A stretch of DNA of 64,000 bases from assembly GCF_001444405.1 (NCBI RefSeq), contig NZ_CP013188.1:372001-436000 (forward strand), read 5' to 3'. Positions 8,558 to 16,907 of the stretch are shown here, one piece after another; position 1 is the stretch's first letter, and each line of letters starts with the position of its first letter. Position numbers and translations under genes: made by a program. The stretch comes from Pseudoalteromonas phenolica. Lineage in GTDB: Bacteria; Pseudomonadota; Gammaproteobacteria; Enterobacterales; Alteromonadaceae. A model generated the notes under the pieces. The model saw only the letters and a program-made list of their open reading frames with translations. It did not search any database and was not told where the DNA came from.

Positions 8558-9511
8558 ATGGATCCAGTTAGTCAAATTGTAGAGTTTGTATTTCAAATCG
8601 AATTCTTTCTACTACTTTTTGTGATTATTGTATTAAAAAGTAGCATCAAATTTGTACCACAAAACCGAGCTTGGATGGTTGAGCGCTTTGGTAAATATCA
8701 ATCCACCAAAGAAGCGGGTTTAAACTTTATTGTCCCTTTCATAGATCGTGTCGCTGCTGATAGAAGCTTAAAAGAGCAGGCGGTCGATGTACCTTCTCAG
8801 TCAGCCATTACCAAAGACAATATCTCTTTAATTGTTGATGGTGTTTTATATTTCAGAGTACTAGATCCATATAAAGCGACTTATGGCGTTGATGACTATA
8901 TTTTTGCGGTAACCCAGTTAGCGCAAACTACAATGCGTAGTGAACTGGGTAAAATGGAGCTAGACAAAACTTTTGAAGAACGTGATTTGCTCAATACCAA
9001 TATTGTTGCAGCGATAAACTCTGCCTCGGAGCCTTGGGGTATTCAAGTTTTACGTTATGAAATTAAAGACATTGTGCCACCTAACTCTGTAATGGAAGCA
9101 ATGGAAGCGCAAATGAAGGCTGAGCGTGTTAAGCGTGCGCAAATTTTAGAGTCTGAGGGTGATAGACAAGCTGCTATAAACGTTGCAGAAGGTAAAAAGC
9201 AAGCACAGGTTCTTGCTGCTGAAGCTGATAAAGCAGAGCAAATATTACAGGCTGAAGGTGAAGCAAAAGCAATTTTAGCCGTTGCAGAAGCGCAAGCAGA
9301 TGCGCTTCGCAAAGTCGGTGAAGCGGCAAATACAGAGCAGGGTCAAAAAGCGATTCAGCTCGACTTAGCAACCAAAGCGATTAGTGCCAAAGAAGCGATT
9401 GCTAAGGAGTCATCGGTTGTGCTTTTACCAGACAGCGGCACTGACGCAAGTTCTTTGGTTGCGCAAGGTATGTCTATTATTAATTCGTTAAATCAAAAGC
9501 AAAAAGGCTAG
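8558..9511 (+). CDS. qmcA: SPFH/Band-7 membrane protein, QmcA/paraslipin type
   Basis: 317-residue stomatin-like protein. An N-terminal membrane helix (about 12-30) is followed by the SPFH domain (KFVPQNRAWMVERFGKY, then AGLNFIVPFIDRV and SVMEAMEAQMKAERVKRA), then a long Ala/Glu/Gln-rich coiled coil (about 185-260, with repeats such as AEADKAEQILQAEGEAKAI) and a short tail. Family members form large ring oligomers in membrane microdomains and influence quality control by FtsH-type proteases. The next gene, 3 bases on, is NfeD, its standard partner. An AAGGAG site precedes the ATG by 6 bases. The symbol follows the E. coli paralogue with the same layout. Confidence 0.88.
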   Translation: MDPVSQIVEFVFQIEFFLLLFVIIVLKSSIKFVPQNRAWMVERFGKYQSTKEAGLNFIVPFIDRVAADRSLKEQAVDVPSQSAITKDNISLIVDGVLYFRVLDPYKATYGVDDYIFAVTQLAQTTMRSELGKMELDKTFEERDLLNTNIVAAINSASEPWGIQVLRYEIKDIVPPNSVMEAMEAQMKAERVKRAQILESEGDRQAAINVAEGKKQAQVLAAEADKAEQILQAEGEAKAILAVAEAQADALRKVGEAANTEQGQKAIQLDLATKAISAKEAIAKESSVVLLPDSGTDASSLVAQGMSIINSLNQKQKG

Positions 9512-9514
9512 CTT

Positions 9515-9967
9515 ATGGCATTTTTGACAGACAATATTCCTCAAACATTGCTTATATTAGGTGTTGTGGCACTGATTATTGAAGTCGCAGTACTTGGTTT
9601 TGCCACTTTTGTATTGTTCTTTGTGGGCCTTTCATTGGTGTTTAGTGGCGCCTTGATGTATGCGGGTTTACTCGATGTAGATTGGATTACCGCCCTTTGG
9701 GTGAATGCCATCATAACTGCCGGCTTAGCAGCATTACTTTGGAAGCCGCTTAAAAGATTACAAGAAAGCCGAGAATCAACTGATGTGCACAGTGATTTTG
9801 CTGAGCTTGCTTTCACTTTAGAACAAGATGTTGATGAGCATAACGGCTATAAATATGCTTATTCAGGCATAGAGTGGTTAGTTAAGAGTAAACAACCTCT
9901 AAGCAAAGGCTGCCAAGTCAAGGTCGTGAAAAAAGAGGTCGGTGTGTTTTGGGTTGAGCAGGTTTAA
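9515..9967 (+). CDS. NfeD-like membrane protein, partner of the SPFH protein
   Basis: 150-residue short-form NfeD protein (like E. coli YbbJ/QmcA partner). Three hydrophobic segments fill residues 10-75 (LILGVVALIIEVAVLGFATF, then FVGLSLVFSGALMYAG and ITALWVNAIITAGLAALLW). The C-terminal part (about 100-150) ends with the small OB-fold beta barrel (YSGIEWLVKSKQPLSKGCQV then VFWVEQV). It lacks the ClpP-like protease domain of long NfeD proteins. It starts 3 bases after the SPFH gene, so the two are one operon and probably one membrane complex. A strong terminator follows. Confidence 0.87.
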   Translation: MAFLTDNIPQTLLILGVVALIIEVAVLGFATFVLFFVGLSLVFSGALMYAGLLDVDWITALWVNAIITAGLAALLWKPLKRLQESRESTDVHSDFAELAFTLEQDVDEHNGYKYAYSGIEWLVKSKQPLSKGCQVKVVKKEVGVFWVEQV

Positions 9968-9998
9968 TTACTCATTTAAGCTTAATGCTAAAATACAT

Positions 9999-10034
9999 AA
10001 CGGGTTTAAGTTGCTCAACTTAAACCCGTTTTTT
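9999..10034 (+). terminator. Intrinsic terminator of the qmcA-nfeD operon
   Basis: AACGGGTTTAAGTTG pairs perfectly with CAACTTAAACCCGTT (15 bp) across a two-base loop and is followed by TTTT. Confidence 0.9.
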
Positions 10035-10380
10035 GATCTGGTAAGATGCCCTAAATAATGTCGCTATTTTTGAGTATTTGATGCATTGGGTTTCATCAAT
10101 TTTTCATATTTAGCAGATCAGTCCCCCTCTAATTTCGAGCTCTCTCTATTTAACTACTTCGTCAGGCTGTAATGGCGAGTAATGTTTTTATCTGTATTGG
10201 TTGATTACACTAATTTTGCGAATTAATCGTTTATTACGTGCACAAACACATGGTGTAGTGAAGGTAAAGTCCATCATTAATGCCTAACTAAGTTGGAAAA
10301 TTGATTCAGTTTTGAATAGGCAAGTTCAAGTTCGTTTGTGCCATAGAGTCATCGACAACAGCAATTGAGCGGAGTAAAAA
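10035..10380 (+). other. Leader region upstream of the catalase-LodA operon
   Basis: About 345 bases between the nfeD terminator and the oxidase gene. I find no gene and no clear repeat. It presumably carries the oxidase promoter and a long untranslated leader; the ribosome-binding site GGAG is 8 bases before the ATG at 10381. Confidence 0.4.
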
Positions 10381-13300
10381 ATGTCTAACTGTAAGGAAAG
10401 TAACAATAACGACAATAGCGCTGGTTCTCGCAATCAAAAAGCCATCAAATGTTTAAAGCATATTTTTATTGATATGGTGCAAAAAGAACGCGTGGAGCAG
10501 GGGCAGTGCCCTGTTCGTCGTCCAGTATTTTTAAGAACACATGGCTGTATGCGTGGTGAAATTGAAATACATGACAATATTAGTGACGACTTAAAGCATG
10601 GTATGTTTGAACAATCTGGTACTCATCCCGTTTATGTGAGGTATTCATCAGATTTAGATGATGGTCGCCCAGATTGGAAAAGCACGATTGGTTTGGGGAT
10701 CAAGATATTTGGAATAAAGGGACTAAAAGACCCATTTGATAAAGAAAATCCAGATTATGATAATGTTACTGATTTAATTTTACAAAATGTGCCTTACTTT
10801 TTTGTCGATAATGCTGAAGAGTTTTGTCAGTTCAACAAGGCAAGTTTTGAAGGTTGGGGCGAAAAATGGGTGCAGCAAAACTCTCCAGATACCGACATAC
10901 TGCTAGATGAGATGGAAAAACCAATACGCTCTGTGTTTGGTACGTCTTTATGGAGTGTGATCCCGTTCAGATTAGGAAATGATAATCACTGCAAATATAT
11001 TGTCAGGCCGGGTAAGTCTACATTTGCTGATGAAGTTAATACCGATGATCCAGATTTTTTAGGAAAAGATTTAGCTGCTCGGATGAAAGCAGGTAAGGCA
11101 ACGCTCCATTTATATATACAAAAACGTCCGACCACAGCACAATTTGAACAAACCTATCTTGATAAGTATTTCCCGCTTGATAAAGCCAAAACGGTGTGGG
11201 ATGAAACGATTGCAAAACCTGAGTTGGTTGCGACGATCACCTTGCCTAAACAAGATATTAGTAACTTAGAGCAACAGACTTATGGGGATTGGCTTGACTT
11301 CAATGTTGCTCGAGTACCTGAAGAGAATGCGCCTGTAGGCTCTATTGCAGAGGCAAGAAAAGCCATTTATGCGGCATCGGCAGCATATCGCCATGAGAAA
11401 AATGGTCAACCTAATACACAACCGAGCAGTCCTGATCAGCCAAAGATTATAAATCCATCTTGTCCATTTCCACATAAACCTAAACCAGATCCCAAGCCTG
11501 AGGCTTTAACGCCTGAGCAAATTGACCGCATTACCCAAGTGAGAATTCACCCGGGGATCGGCATTGCCCGAGTTGGCGATAGTAAAAAATTCACCATTGG
11601 CCCTGAAGTATTAGAACCTAAATTAACAAAGTTTGGTGGTACCCGTGATAAGTCAGGCGCAATTAAGCGTCAAGCAGCCCGTTTTCGTGTGTATGGATAC
11701 GATGCTGATGGCAATGTGGTTGCTGAGATACAACAGTCAGATAACTCTACTATTGAATGGTCTGTGCATGTTGCGAATAGAAAAGCCCAGTGGTACGAAT
11801 TTCAAGCTGCGATGGACTTGCCGCAAACAGCCAATGTGTCAGTTCCTCTCAGAAACCCAGACGTGAAGGAGCAGTATAGAAACGCGCTAGCAATAGATCC
11901 CGGAGAGTGCAAAATTCAAGGCTTGAGCATGAAAGATGCAAGCTTTGCTATGACGGGAGAGTTCCAAGGTACTGCCGTTTATTTAGGTGAATTACGAACA
12001 GATTCAGTTGGTCGCTTATTGGTTTTACCTGGTTTTGGTAAATCAGCCAGTCCTACAAATAAACCGGTTTATCGCGAAGCTGTACCGACAAGCTTTAACA
12101 ATGCGGCTGGTTGGTACGATGACATAGCAGATGGCCCAGTTCATGCCAAAGTTGTGCTAGGAGATAAAGTTTTTGAAGCCGATCCAGCTTGGGTTGCTTC
12201 TGCACCACCAAATTATGGACAGAACTTGGTGGGCTGGCGCACTATGGATGATTTAATGCGTGAGGTTTGGACCAACGCAGGTATGTTAAAACAGCCAGAG
12301 AAGGTTGAATTCCAAAGAGATATTTTGCCTATTTTAACGCGGCTAAACGAACTACAATGGGTTAATAAAGGCTTTTTTGCGACCTTTGGTAAAGGTGCGC
12401 CTTATGATTTTTCTGACCAAGCATTATTAGAAAAGCTTGCAACAGCGCCATTAAGTAGTGATTACCCAGATCCATATGCAGAATTACGTCGCACTGTTTT
12501 TAACAGCTTTAGAAGTGCCAATAGTGTGGTTATTTCTGATGGTACACAAGGACCTGCAGTCAGTAGCCAAATTACACAGTGGCCAATGATTTACGGTGAT
12601 CTTTATGGTGAAACTGTTAATGCTGGTGACAATGCTGCTTCGACTTACTTAAAGCTTCCAGCTTATTTTGATTATGTTTTGACGTGTTGGGTAAATGGTG
12701 AGTTTGTGAGCGACTATCAACTGAAACCAAAGTCGGAACATCAGCTTTCTAAGTTATCCCTTCAAGAGCAGCCGAAGATGCTCGACAAAGCCAATATGCA
12801 CTATTGTTTAGCAGATGCGTTTCACCCAGGATGTGAATTAACTTGGCCGATGAGACATGCGTCTATGTATCGCGCACCGTATCGGATCCGAGAACGAGCT
12901 AAAGGTAAAAACGCACCTTATTATGGCACTAAATTAGATCAACAGCGGGTACTTGCTTTCGGTGGTCCACTGTATGAACAAGGACCAGGAGATTTAACTA
13001 AATGGATGGCATTGCCATGGCAAGGAGATACTGCATTTTGTCGCTCAGGCTATGACAAAGAATATGATCCGTTTATGCCAACTTACTGGCCAGCAAGGGT
13101 TCCTAACAATGTACTGACCCTATCAGATTACAACATTGTGGCAGATAAAACTCAGCCGATGGCTCTGCGTATTGCCGCATTTAGAAATCGACCAAGTTGG
13201 TTTAGGCAATTACCTGATGGGGTAGAAAATGCAATGAACTATATGGTGGCTCACTTCAATGAAATGGGGATTTTAGAGGCGAAAGACAGACCGGATGACC

Positions 13301-13491
13301 TTGATTGGTTGCCTGAGAAGTTATGGGTTGAAAACCTGACAGGCTCAAAACAGGCTGAACTGGATGAGGCGTATAAAGTGTTCTTGAAGAAATATGCCAA
13401 GTTAGGTGCCACCGACAAGCTACTGCAAGAAGCGGGGTGGTTTAATGAGGAGCAGCGTGATGAGTACGCAACCATAGTCAAAGGTGAATAA
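10381..13491 (+). CDS. Catalase-like domain fused to a LodA-family (CTQ) amine/amino-acid oxidase
   Basis: 1036 residues in two parts. Residues 1-345 are catalase-like: RTHGCMRGEIE with His54 in the distal-His position, LQNVPYFFVDNAEEF with Asn136 in the distal-Asn position, and R326-K-A-I-Y330, which keeps the Arg-x3-Tyr spacing of the proximal haem ligand. A Pro-rich linker (345-380) follows. Residues 381-1036 are LodA-like: IHPGIGIARVGDS, FTIGPE, IKRQAARFRVYGYD, HPGCELTWPMR (Cys818), LTKWMALPWQGDTAFCRSGY (Trp880) and YWPARVPNNVL. In LodA, Cys516 and Trp581 form the cysteine tryptophylquinone, 65 apart; here the spacing is 62. LodA-type enzymes oxidise an amino acid and release H2O2 and ammonia, which the first domain could remove. 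No signal peptide. The substrate is unknown. Confidence 0.85.
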   Translation: MSNCKESNNNDNSAGSRNQKAIKCLKHIFIDMVQKERVEQGQCPVRRPVFLRTHGCMRGEIEIHDNISDDLKHGMFEQSGTHPVYVRYSSDLDDGRPDWKSTIGLGIKIFGIKGLKDPFDKENPDYDNVTDLILQNVPYFFVDNAEEFCQFNKASFEGWGEKWVQQNSPDTDILLDEMEKPIRSVFGTSLWSVIPFRLGNDNHCKYIVRPGKSTFADEVNTDDPDFLGKDLAARMKAGKATLHLYIQKRPTTAQFEQTYLDKYFPLDKAKTVWDETIAKPELVATITLPKQDISNLEQQTYGDWLDFNVARVPEENAPVGSIAEARKAIYAASAAYRHEKNGQPNTQPSSPDQPKIINPSCPFPHKPKPDPKPEALTPEQIDRITQVRIHPGIGIARVGDSKKFTIGPEVLEPKLTKFGGTRDKSGAIKRQAARFRVYGYDADGNVVAEIQQSDNSTIEWSVHVANRKAQWYEFQAAMDLPQTANVSVPLRNPDVKEQYRNALAIDPGECKIQGLSMKDASFAMTGEFQGTAVYLGELRTDSVGRLLVLPGFGKSASPTNKPVYREAVPTSFNNAAGWYDDIADGPVHAKVVLGDKVFEADPAWVASAPPNYGQNLVGWRTMDDLMREVWTNAGMLKQPEKVEFQRDILPILTRLNELQWVNKGFFATFGKGAPYDFSDQALLEKLATAPLSSDYPDPYAELRRTVFNSFRSANSVVISDGTQGPAVSSQITQWPMIYGDLYGETVNAGDNAASTYLKLPAYFDYVLTCWVNGEFVSDYQLKPKSEHQLSKLSLQEQPKMLDKANMHYCLADAFHPGCELTWPMRHASMYRAPYRIRERAKGKNAPYYGTKLDQQRVLAFGGPLYEQGPGDLTKWMALPWQGDTAFCRSGYDKEYDPFMPTYWPARVPNNVLTLSDYNIVADKTQPMALRIAAFRNRPSWFRQLPDGVENAMNYMVAHFNEMGILEAKDRPDDLDWLPEKLWVENLTGSKQAELDEAYKVFLKKYAKLGATDKLLQEAGWFNEEQRDEYATIVKGE

Positions 13492-13502
13492 TTGAGAAGG
13501 AA

Positions 13503-14612
13503 ATGAATTTGTATTTTGACTGTGTAATTGCAGGTACAGGCCCCGCTGCTTGTGCCTGCGCTTTAGTGCTAAAAAAGGCGGGTCTTAATGTTGCGTTAGT
13601 CGCAAAAAAGAGTAACAAACAACCCGCCTTTTCAGTAGGTGAGTCACTTCCAGGAGCGGCTTTGCCATTACTGAATAGAATAGGTGTCTCTGATTTGTCT
13701 GAGTTGCTTACTAAGGGGCAATTTAGTCGCTGTACAGGCAATGCATCAGCATGGGGCTCGGAGCAATGGCATAAAACGGATGCCATTCAAAACCCACAAG
13801 GAGGAGGTTGGCACATTGACAGAGCTGCATTTAATCATGCACTTTTGAAATTTACTGTTTCTCAAGGCGTTACTTTACTTTATTCGCAGGTATTATCGGC
13901 AGAGTATAAGTCTTGCTGGCACGTGATGCTTACAGAGCAAACAGATGTATTGCGCTGTGATTATTTAATAGATGGCACAGGAAGGGCATCGTCGCTCGGT
14001 AAACTAATTGGTCGCAAGAAGATTCATTTAGACAAGCAAATGGCAATAGTGGCTTGGTTTGAATCTAGTGACGATGACCAAGAAAAAATGACCAGAATAA
14101 AGGCTGTCAGCGATGGCTGGTGGTACAGCGCGAGGTTGCCAAACAAATCAACAAAAGGGTTACCTATAAGGGTGGTTGCTAAATTCATGTTGCCTGAGCA
14201 ATCAAAAAGCTTAAACACGCCACAAGCGTATTTGATGCAACTCAATAATAGTGGCCTTTTACCAGTAGATTTTAACGAGTCACAAATACTCAGTGGTCCT
14301 TATTTTACTGATGCCAGTGTGAGTAAATTAGATGAATTAAGTAACAATACGTTGTCATTTTTAGCGATTGGAGATGCCGCGCTAAGTCTAGATCCCCTTT
14401 CATCGCAAGGTATGTTTTTTGCACTTTATAGCGGTATTAAAGCTGGTGAACAGATTATTGAAGCAAGAGCCAATCAAATTAATCAATTCGAAAATTATGA
14501 TAACGACATAAACGCGGTTTTAAATGCTAATCAAAAGGCAAGAAAACACTATTATGTGAGTGAGCATAGGTTCTCTGAAAGTGAATATTGGCAGAGCAGG
14601 GTGTTATCGTAG
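13503..14612 (+). CDS. LodB-like FAD-dependent maturation flavoprotein
   Basis: 369-residue flavoprotein of the halogenase/tryptophan-hydroxylase-like group. The N-terminal Rossmann motif is CVIAGTGPAACACALVLKKAG (FAD dinucleotide binding), then VGESLPGAALPLLNRIG. The second FAD motif is AIGDAALSLDPLSSQGMFFA near residue 300. In Marinomonas, LodB is needed to make the tryptophylquinone cofactor of LodA, presumably by hydroxylating the precursor Trp. The gene begins 11 bases after the oxidase gene stop, so they form one operon; this position is the main reason to call it LodB-like. A GAAGG site precedes the ATG. Confidence 0.85.
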   Translation: MNLYFDCVIAGTGPAACACALVLKKAGLNVALVAKKSNKQPAFSVGESLPGAALPLLNRIGVSDLSELLTKGQFSRCTGNASAWGSEQWHKTDAIQNPQGGGWHIDRAAFNHALLKFTVSQGVTLLYSQVLSAEYKSCWHVMLTEQTDVLRCDYLIDGTGRASSLGKLIGRKKIHLDKQMAIVAWFESSDDDQEKMTRIKAVSDGWWYSARLPNKSTKGLPIRVVAKFMLPEQSKSLNTPQAYLMQLNNSGLLPVDFNESQILSGPYFTDASVSKLDELSNNTLSFLAIGDAALSLDPLSSQGMFFALYSGIKAGEQIIEARANQINQFENYDNDINAVLNANQKARKHYYVSEHRFSESEYWQSRVLS

Positions 14613-14639
14613 CTTAAAACTTGCCGACGTTTCTGTTAA

Positions 14640-14670
14640 GGATTAGCGCTTTGCACCAAAATGCTAATCC
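14640..14670 (+). terminator. Hairpin after the LodB-like gene
   Basis: GGATTAGC and GCTAATCC pair across a 15-base loop, 28 bases after the stop. There is no T run, so this is at best a weak or factor-assisted terminator. Confidence 0.4.
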
Positions 14671-14845
14671 CTGCAGTAAACATGATGTGTAATTCTACAT
14701 TGTGCTTACTCGCCTAAGTTGAAATATCTCTAAAAGAACGAACAGTGCACTAAATAAGCAAAGTTACAAAGTAAGCTCAAACTTACAGACTCATACCTTT
14801 AGACTATTTTTTTAAGTTATGTGACTCGAGCTGAGAGAGGTCAAC

Positions 14846-15064
14846 TTACAGCCCTTGCTCAACCATTTCTTTAACTTTGACCGCTTTTTCGAAGTGATCT
14901 AATTGATGAGTGTGTATCCACCAAGTAGCGGCTTCCATCAGTTGTTCTGGGTCATCGTTTTTATTAGAAAAGAAAGCGTAAAACGACACACCGACGGTCT
15001 CTCCCTTTTTAGTTATCTTTTGTTCACATACAGATATGATTTTATCTCTTAAGCTTTGACGCAT
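14846..15064 (-). CDS. DUF6500-type small protein
   Basis: 72-residue cytoplasmic protein, MRQSLRDKIISVCEQKI... with GVSFYAFFSNKNDDPEQLME and ATWWIHTHQLDHFEKAVKVK. The SLRDKII, SFYAFF-NKNDDPE and DHFEKA blocks match what I remember of the DUF6500 family found across marine gammaproteobacteria; its function is unknown. There is no signal peptide or membrane helix. It stands alone between two non-coding stretches, reading towards the LodB-like gene. Confidence 0.7.
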   Translation of the reverse strand: MRQSLRDKIISVCEQKITKKGETVGVSFYAFFSNKNDDPEQLMEAATWWIHTHQLDHFEKAVKVKEMVEQGL

Positions 15065-15435
15065 TGATAGTCCTTGTCGTTATTCTAATACCTTGCCTGA
15101 AATTAAATCTCTTGATTAATAGGGGTATAAATTTCACTGACATAGTAACTTATAGAACTATGTTTATGAAAGTAATAAGGTTTATAGAAGGTGGGAATTT
15201 TACGAAAAGTGTATGGAAATAGAAAATAACCGGCTCAACATCCTGTAAGAGCCGGTCATGACGCATTTAATTTTTATTATTATTGTTATGGCTCTGCATT
15301 TTGCAGAATGTATTTTTTAGCAAGTAATTATGAATTGATTATGGAGAAAATATGGACGAATTCATTTATAAGCCATAGAGTTACTGCAATTCCAAAACGC
15401 GATAATAAATTAGAAATCTGGATGTAAGCCATACG
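15065..15435. other. Intergenic region with a GC-rich hairpin
   Basis: 371 bases divergent between the DUF6500 gene and the AraC gene. It contains a perfect 8-bp hairpin, ACCGGCTC (15229-15236) with GAGCCGGT (15249-15256), without a T tail in either direction, which could be a regulatory RNA structure or remnant terminator. No gene with a ribosome-binding site is visible. Confidence 0.4.
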
Positions 15436-16341
15436 ATGTCAGAACGGTCACAATCTATCGGGGTTAAATTAGACAATCACTTTGTGCTTGGGAAGCGTAT
15501 ATTTAAAGCGCCTATGAGCTATCAAGATAGTCTAATCGACGAAGCTCGTTTGATAATTATACTCAAGGGTCACTCTACTTTATTTTGCGCGGGTGAAACA
15601 ATAGAGTTGCAAGCAGGTGATATTCTACTAATGCGTGCCGATAATTTTATTAATCAATGGCACAAAGATAATCAAGACAGCATCGTGGAGTTTATAGGGT
15701 TCAGGTTGACTTCTCAGCTATTAAATCAATTATATCCAAAAGGCATTTTAGGTGTTGAAAAAGGTGAACATACTTCGATTGAAGACTCTGCAATAGACCA
15801 ATGTAGTGCAGTTAAGCTCTCAAGTGATCAATTAAAATGTTCGATGTTATTGGCGAATTATATTCAATCAATCGAAGCTTATATGGCCGAGGTAGAGATA
15901 TTTAACAATAACTTGATACGTTTAAAGGTAATAGAGTTAATTGAGCTGGTGTTAGCACTAGATAAGACTAGAAAAGTAAAAGCACTGCTTGAGCGGTTAT
16001 TTTCAGCCAATCAGCCTCAATTACAAAAAGTGGTTCAGGCACATTTGTTCACACCAGTAAAATCGTCTGAACTTGCCTTTCTTTGTCATATGAGTGAAGC
16101 GACGTTTAACCGAAAGTTTAAGCAGATTTATGGAACGAGTGCGAATAAGTACTTAATGAATAAGCGGCTCGAAAGAGCCCACCATTTGGTTATGAATAGT
16201 TCTAGGAGTCTGACAGAAATAGCACTTGAATGTGGGTTTATAGAGCAAAGTTATTTTTCTCGAGTTTTTAAACAAAAATTTGCTCAAACACCGTCAACAC
16301 TCAGAAAAGATAATGAGCGAAAACTTCAAATTGATGAGTGA
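15436..16341 (+). CDS. AraC-family transcriptional regulator
   Basis: 301 residues. The N-terminal half (1-110) is a cupin-like sensing domain (LIIILKGHSTLFCAGETIEL then QAGDILLMRADNFINQWH). The C-terminal 100 residues hold the two AraC helix-turn-helix motifs: SELAFLCHMSEATFNRKFKQ and SLTEIALECGFIEQSYFSRV followed by FKQKFAQTPSTLRK, the family signature. It is likely a cytoplasmic effector-dependent activator. The small membrane protein gene 80 bases downstream on the same strand is a possible target. The effector is unknown. The start ATG lacks a strong ribosome-binding site. Confidence 0.88.
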   Translation: MSERSQSIGVKLDNHFVLGKRIFKAPMSYQDSLIDEARLIIILKGHSTLFCAGETIELQAGDILLMRADNFINQWHKDNQDSIVEFIGFRLTSQLLNQLYPKGILGVEKGEHTSIEDSAIDQCSAVKLSSDQLKCSMLLANYIQSIEAYMAEVEIFNNNLIRLKVIELIELVLALDKTRKVKALLERLFSANQPQLQKVVQAHLFTPVKSSELAFLCHMSEATFNRKFKQIYGTSANKYLMNKRLERAHHLVMNSSRSLTEIALECGFIEQSYFSRVFKQKFAQTPSTLRKDNERKLQIDE

Positions 16342-16422
16342 TATTAACAAGTTTAATGCCAAAAATATCAATATATTTAGCTTCAAACAATCGTTGATTT
16401 ATTAAAGTTTGGAGAATTTGCT

Positions 16423-16815
16423 ATGTTAAAATTTGCTCAATTTTTAAGTGCTGTATTTGTGCTTGTACTAGGCTCTGCTGCAGTGACCACAATGTTTTTT
16501 CCTGAGGTGATCAATACCCCAAGCGGTTTTAATGCTGTGACGAATTATGGGTTTACCAATTTGCGAACACTTGGTGCGCCAACATTGAGTCTAGCAGTGA
16601 TCACTGTCATTGCATTATGGCGTAAAGACTGGGTTTTACTTTTGCCCGCATCTCTATATTTTCTTTTTAATTTTTCAGCCAGGGTGATTTCTGTTGTCGT
16701 TGAGGGTTATGAACCTGTTATGCTGACCGGTTTACTATTCACTTTTACACTGTTTTCATTATCTCAAGTCGCACTTCACAGTTTTAGAAAATTAAGTAAC
16801 CATCGGGCACTTTAG
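16423..16815 (+). CDS. Small four-helix membrane protein of unknown function
   Basis: 130 residues with four hydrophobic segments (about 5-27, 48-66, 70-90, 98-118), so an integral inner-membrane protein with both ends probably cytoplasmic. The first segment, FAQFLSAVFVLVLGSAAVTT, could be mistaken for a signal peptide. No catalytic or metal motif is visible. A GGAG site precedes the ATG by 8 bases. It follows the AraC gene by 81 bases and may be its target. I do not recognise the family. Confidence 0.65.
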   Translation: MLKFAQFLSAVFVLVLGSAAVTTMFFPEVINTPSGFNAVTNYGFTNLRTLGAPTLSLAVITVIALWRKDWVLLLPASLYFLFNFSARVISVVVEGYEPVMLTGLLFTFTLFSLSQVALHSFRKLSNHRAL

Positions 16816-16844
16816 AAATACCGAATGTATGAACACACAAAGTT

Positions 16845-16861
16845 GTGATATTGTATCATTT
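16845..16861 (+). promoter_or_regulatory. Zur-like operator upstream of the COG0523 GTPase
   Basis: GTGATATTGTATCATTT contains the palindrome TGATA-TTG-TATCA and agrees at 15 of 17 positions with the core of the E. coli znuC Zur site as I remember it (GTGATATTATAACATTT). It lies 47-63 bases before the GTG start, where a promoter would be expected. COG0523 genes under Zur control are well known, which makes the call plausible. Confidence 0.5.
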
Positions 16862-16870
16862 TTTCAAGCG

Positions 16871-16887
16871 GGCTGCTTTGAGCAGCC
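16871..16887 (+). terminator. Short GC-rich hairpin before the COG0523 gene
   Basis: GGCTGCT-TTG-AGCAGCC, followed by TTCTT. It may terminate the preceding membrane-protein transcript or sit in the 5' leader of the GTPase gene; it ends 20 bases before the start codon. Confidence 0.45.
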
Positions 16888-16907
16888 TTCTTACTAGAGG
16901 ATACGTT

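Noticed and set aside
15341..15427. 28-codon frame just before the AraC gene
   Set aside because: It has no ribosome-binding site and no protein-like pattern; considered as a leader peptide but not supported.
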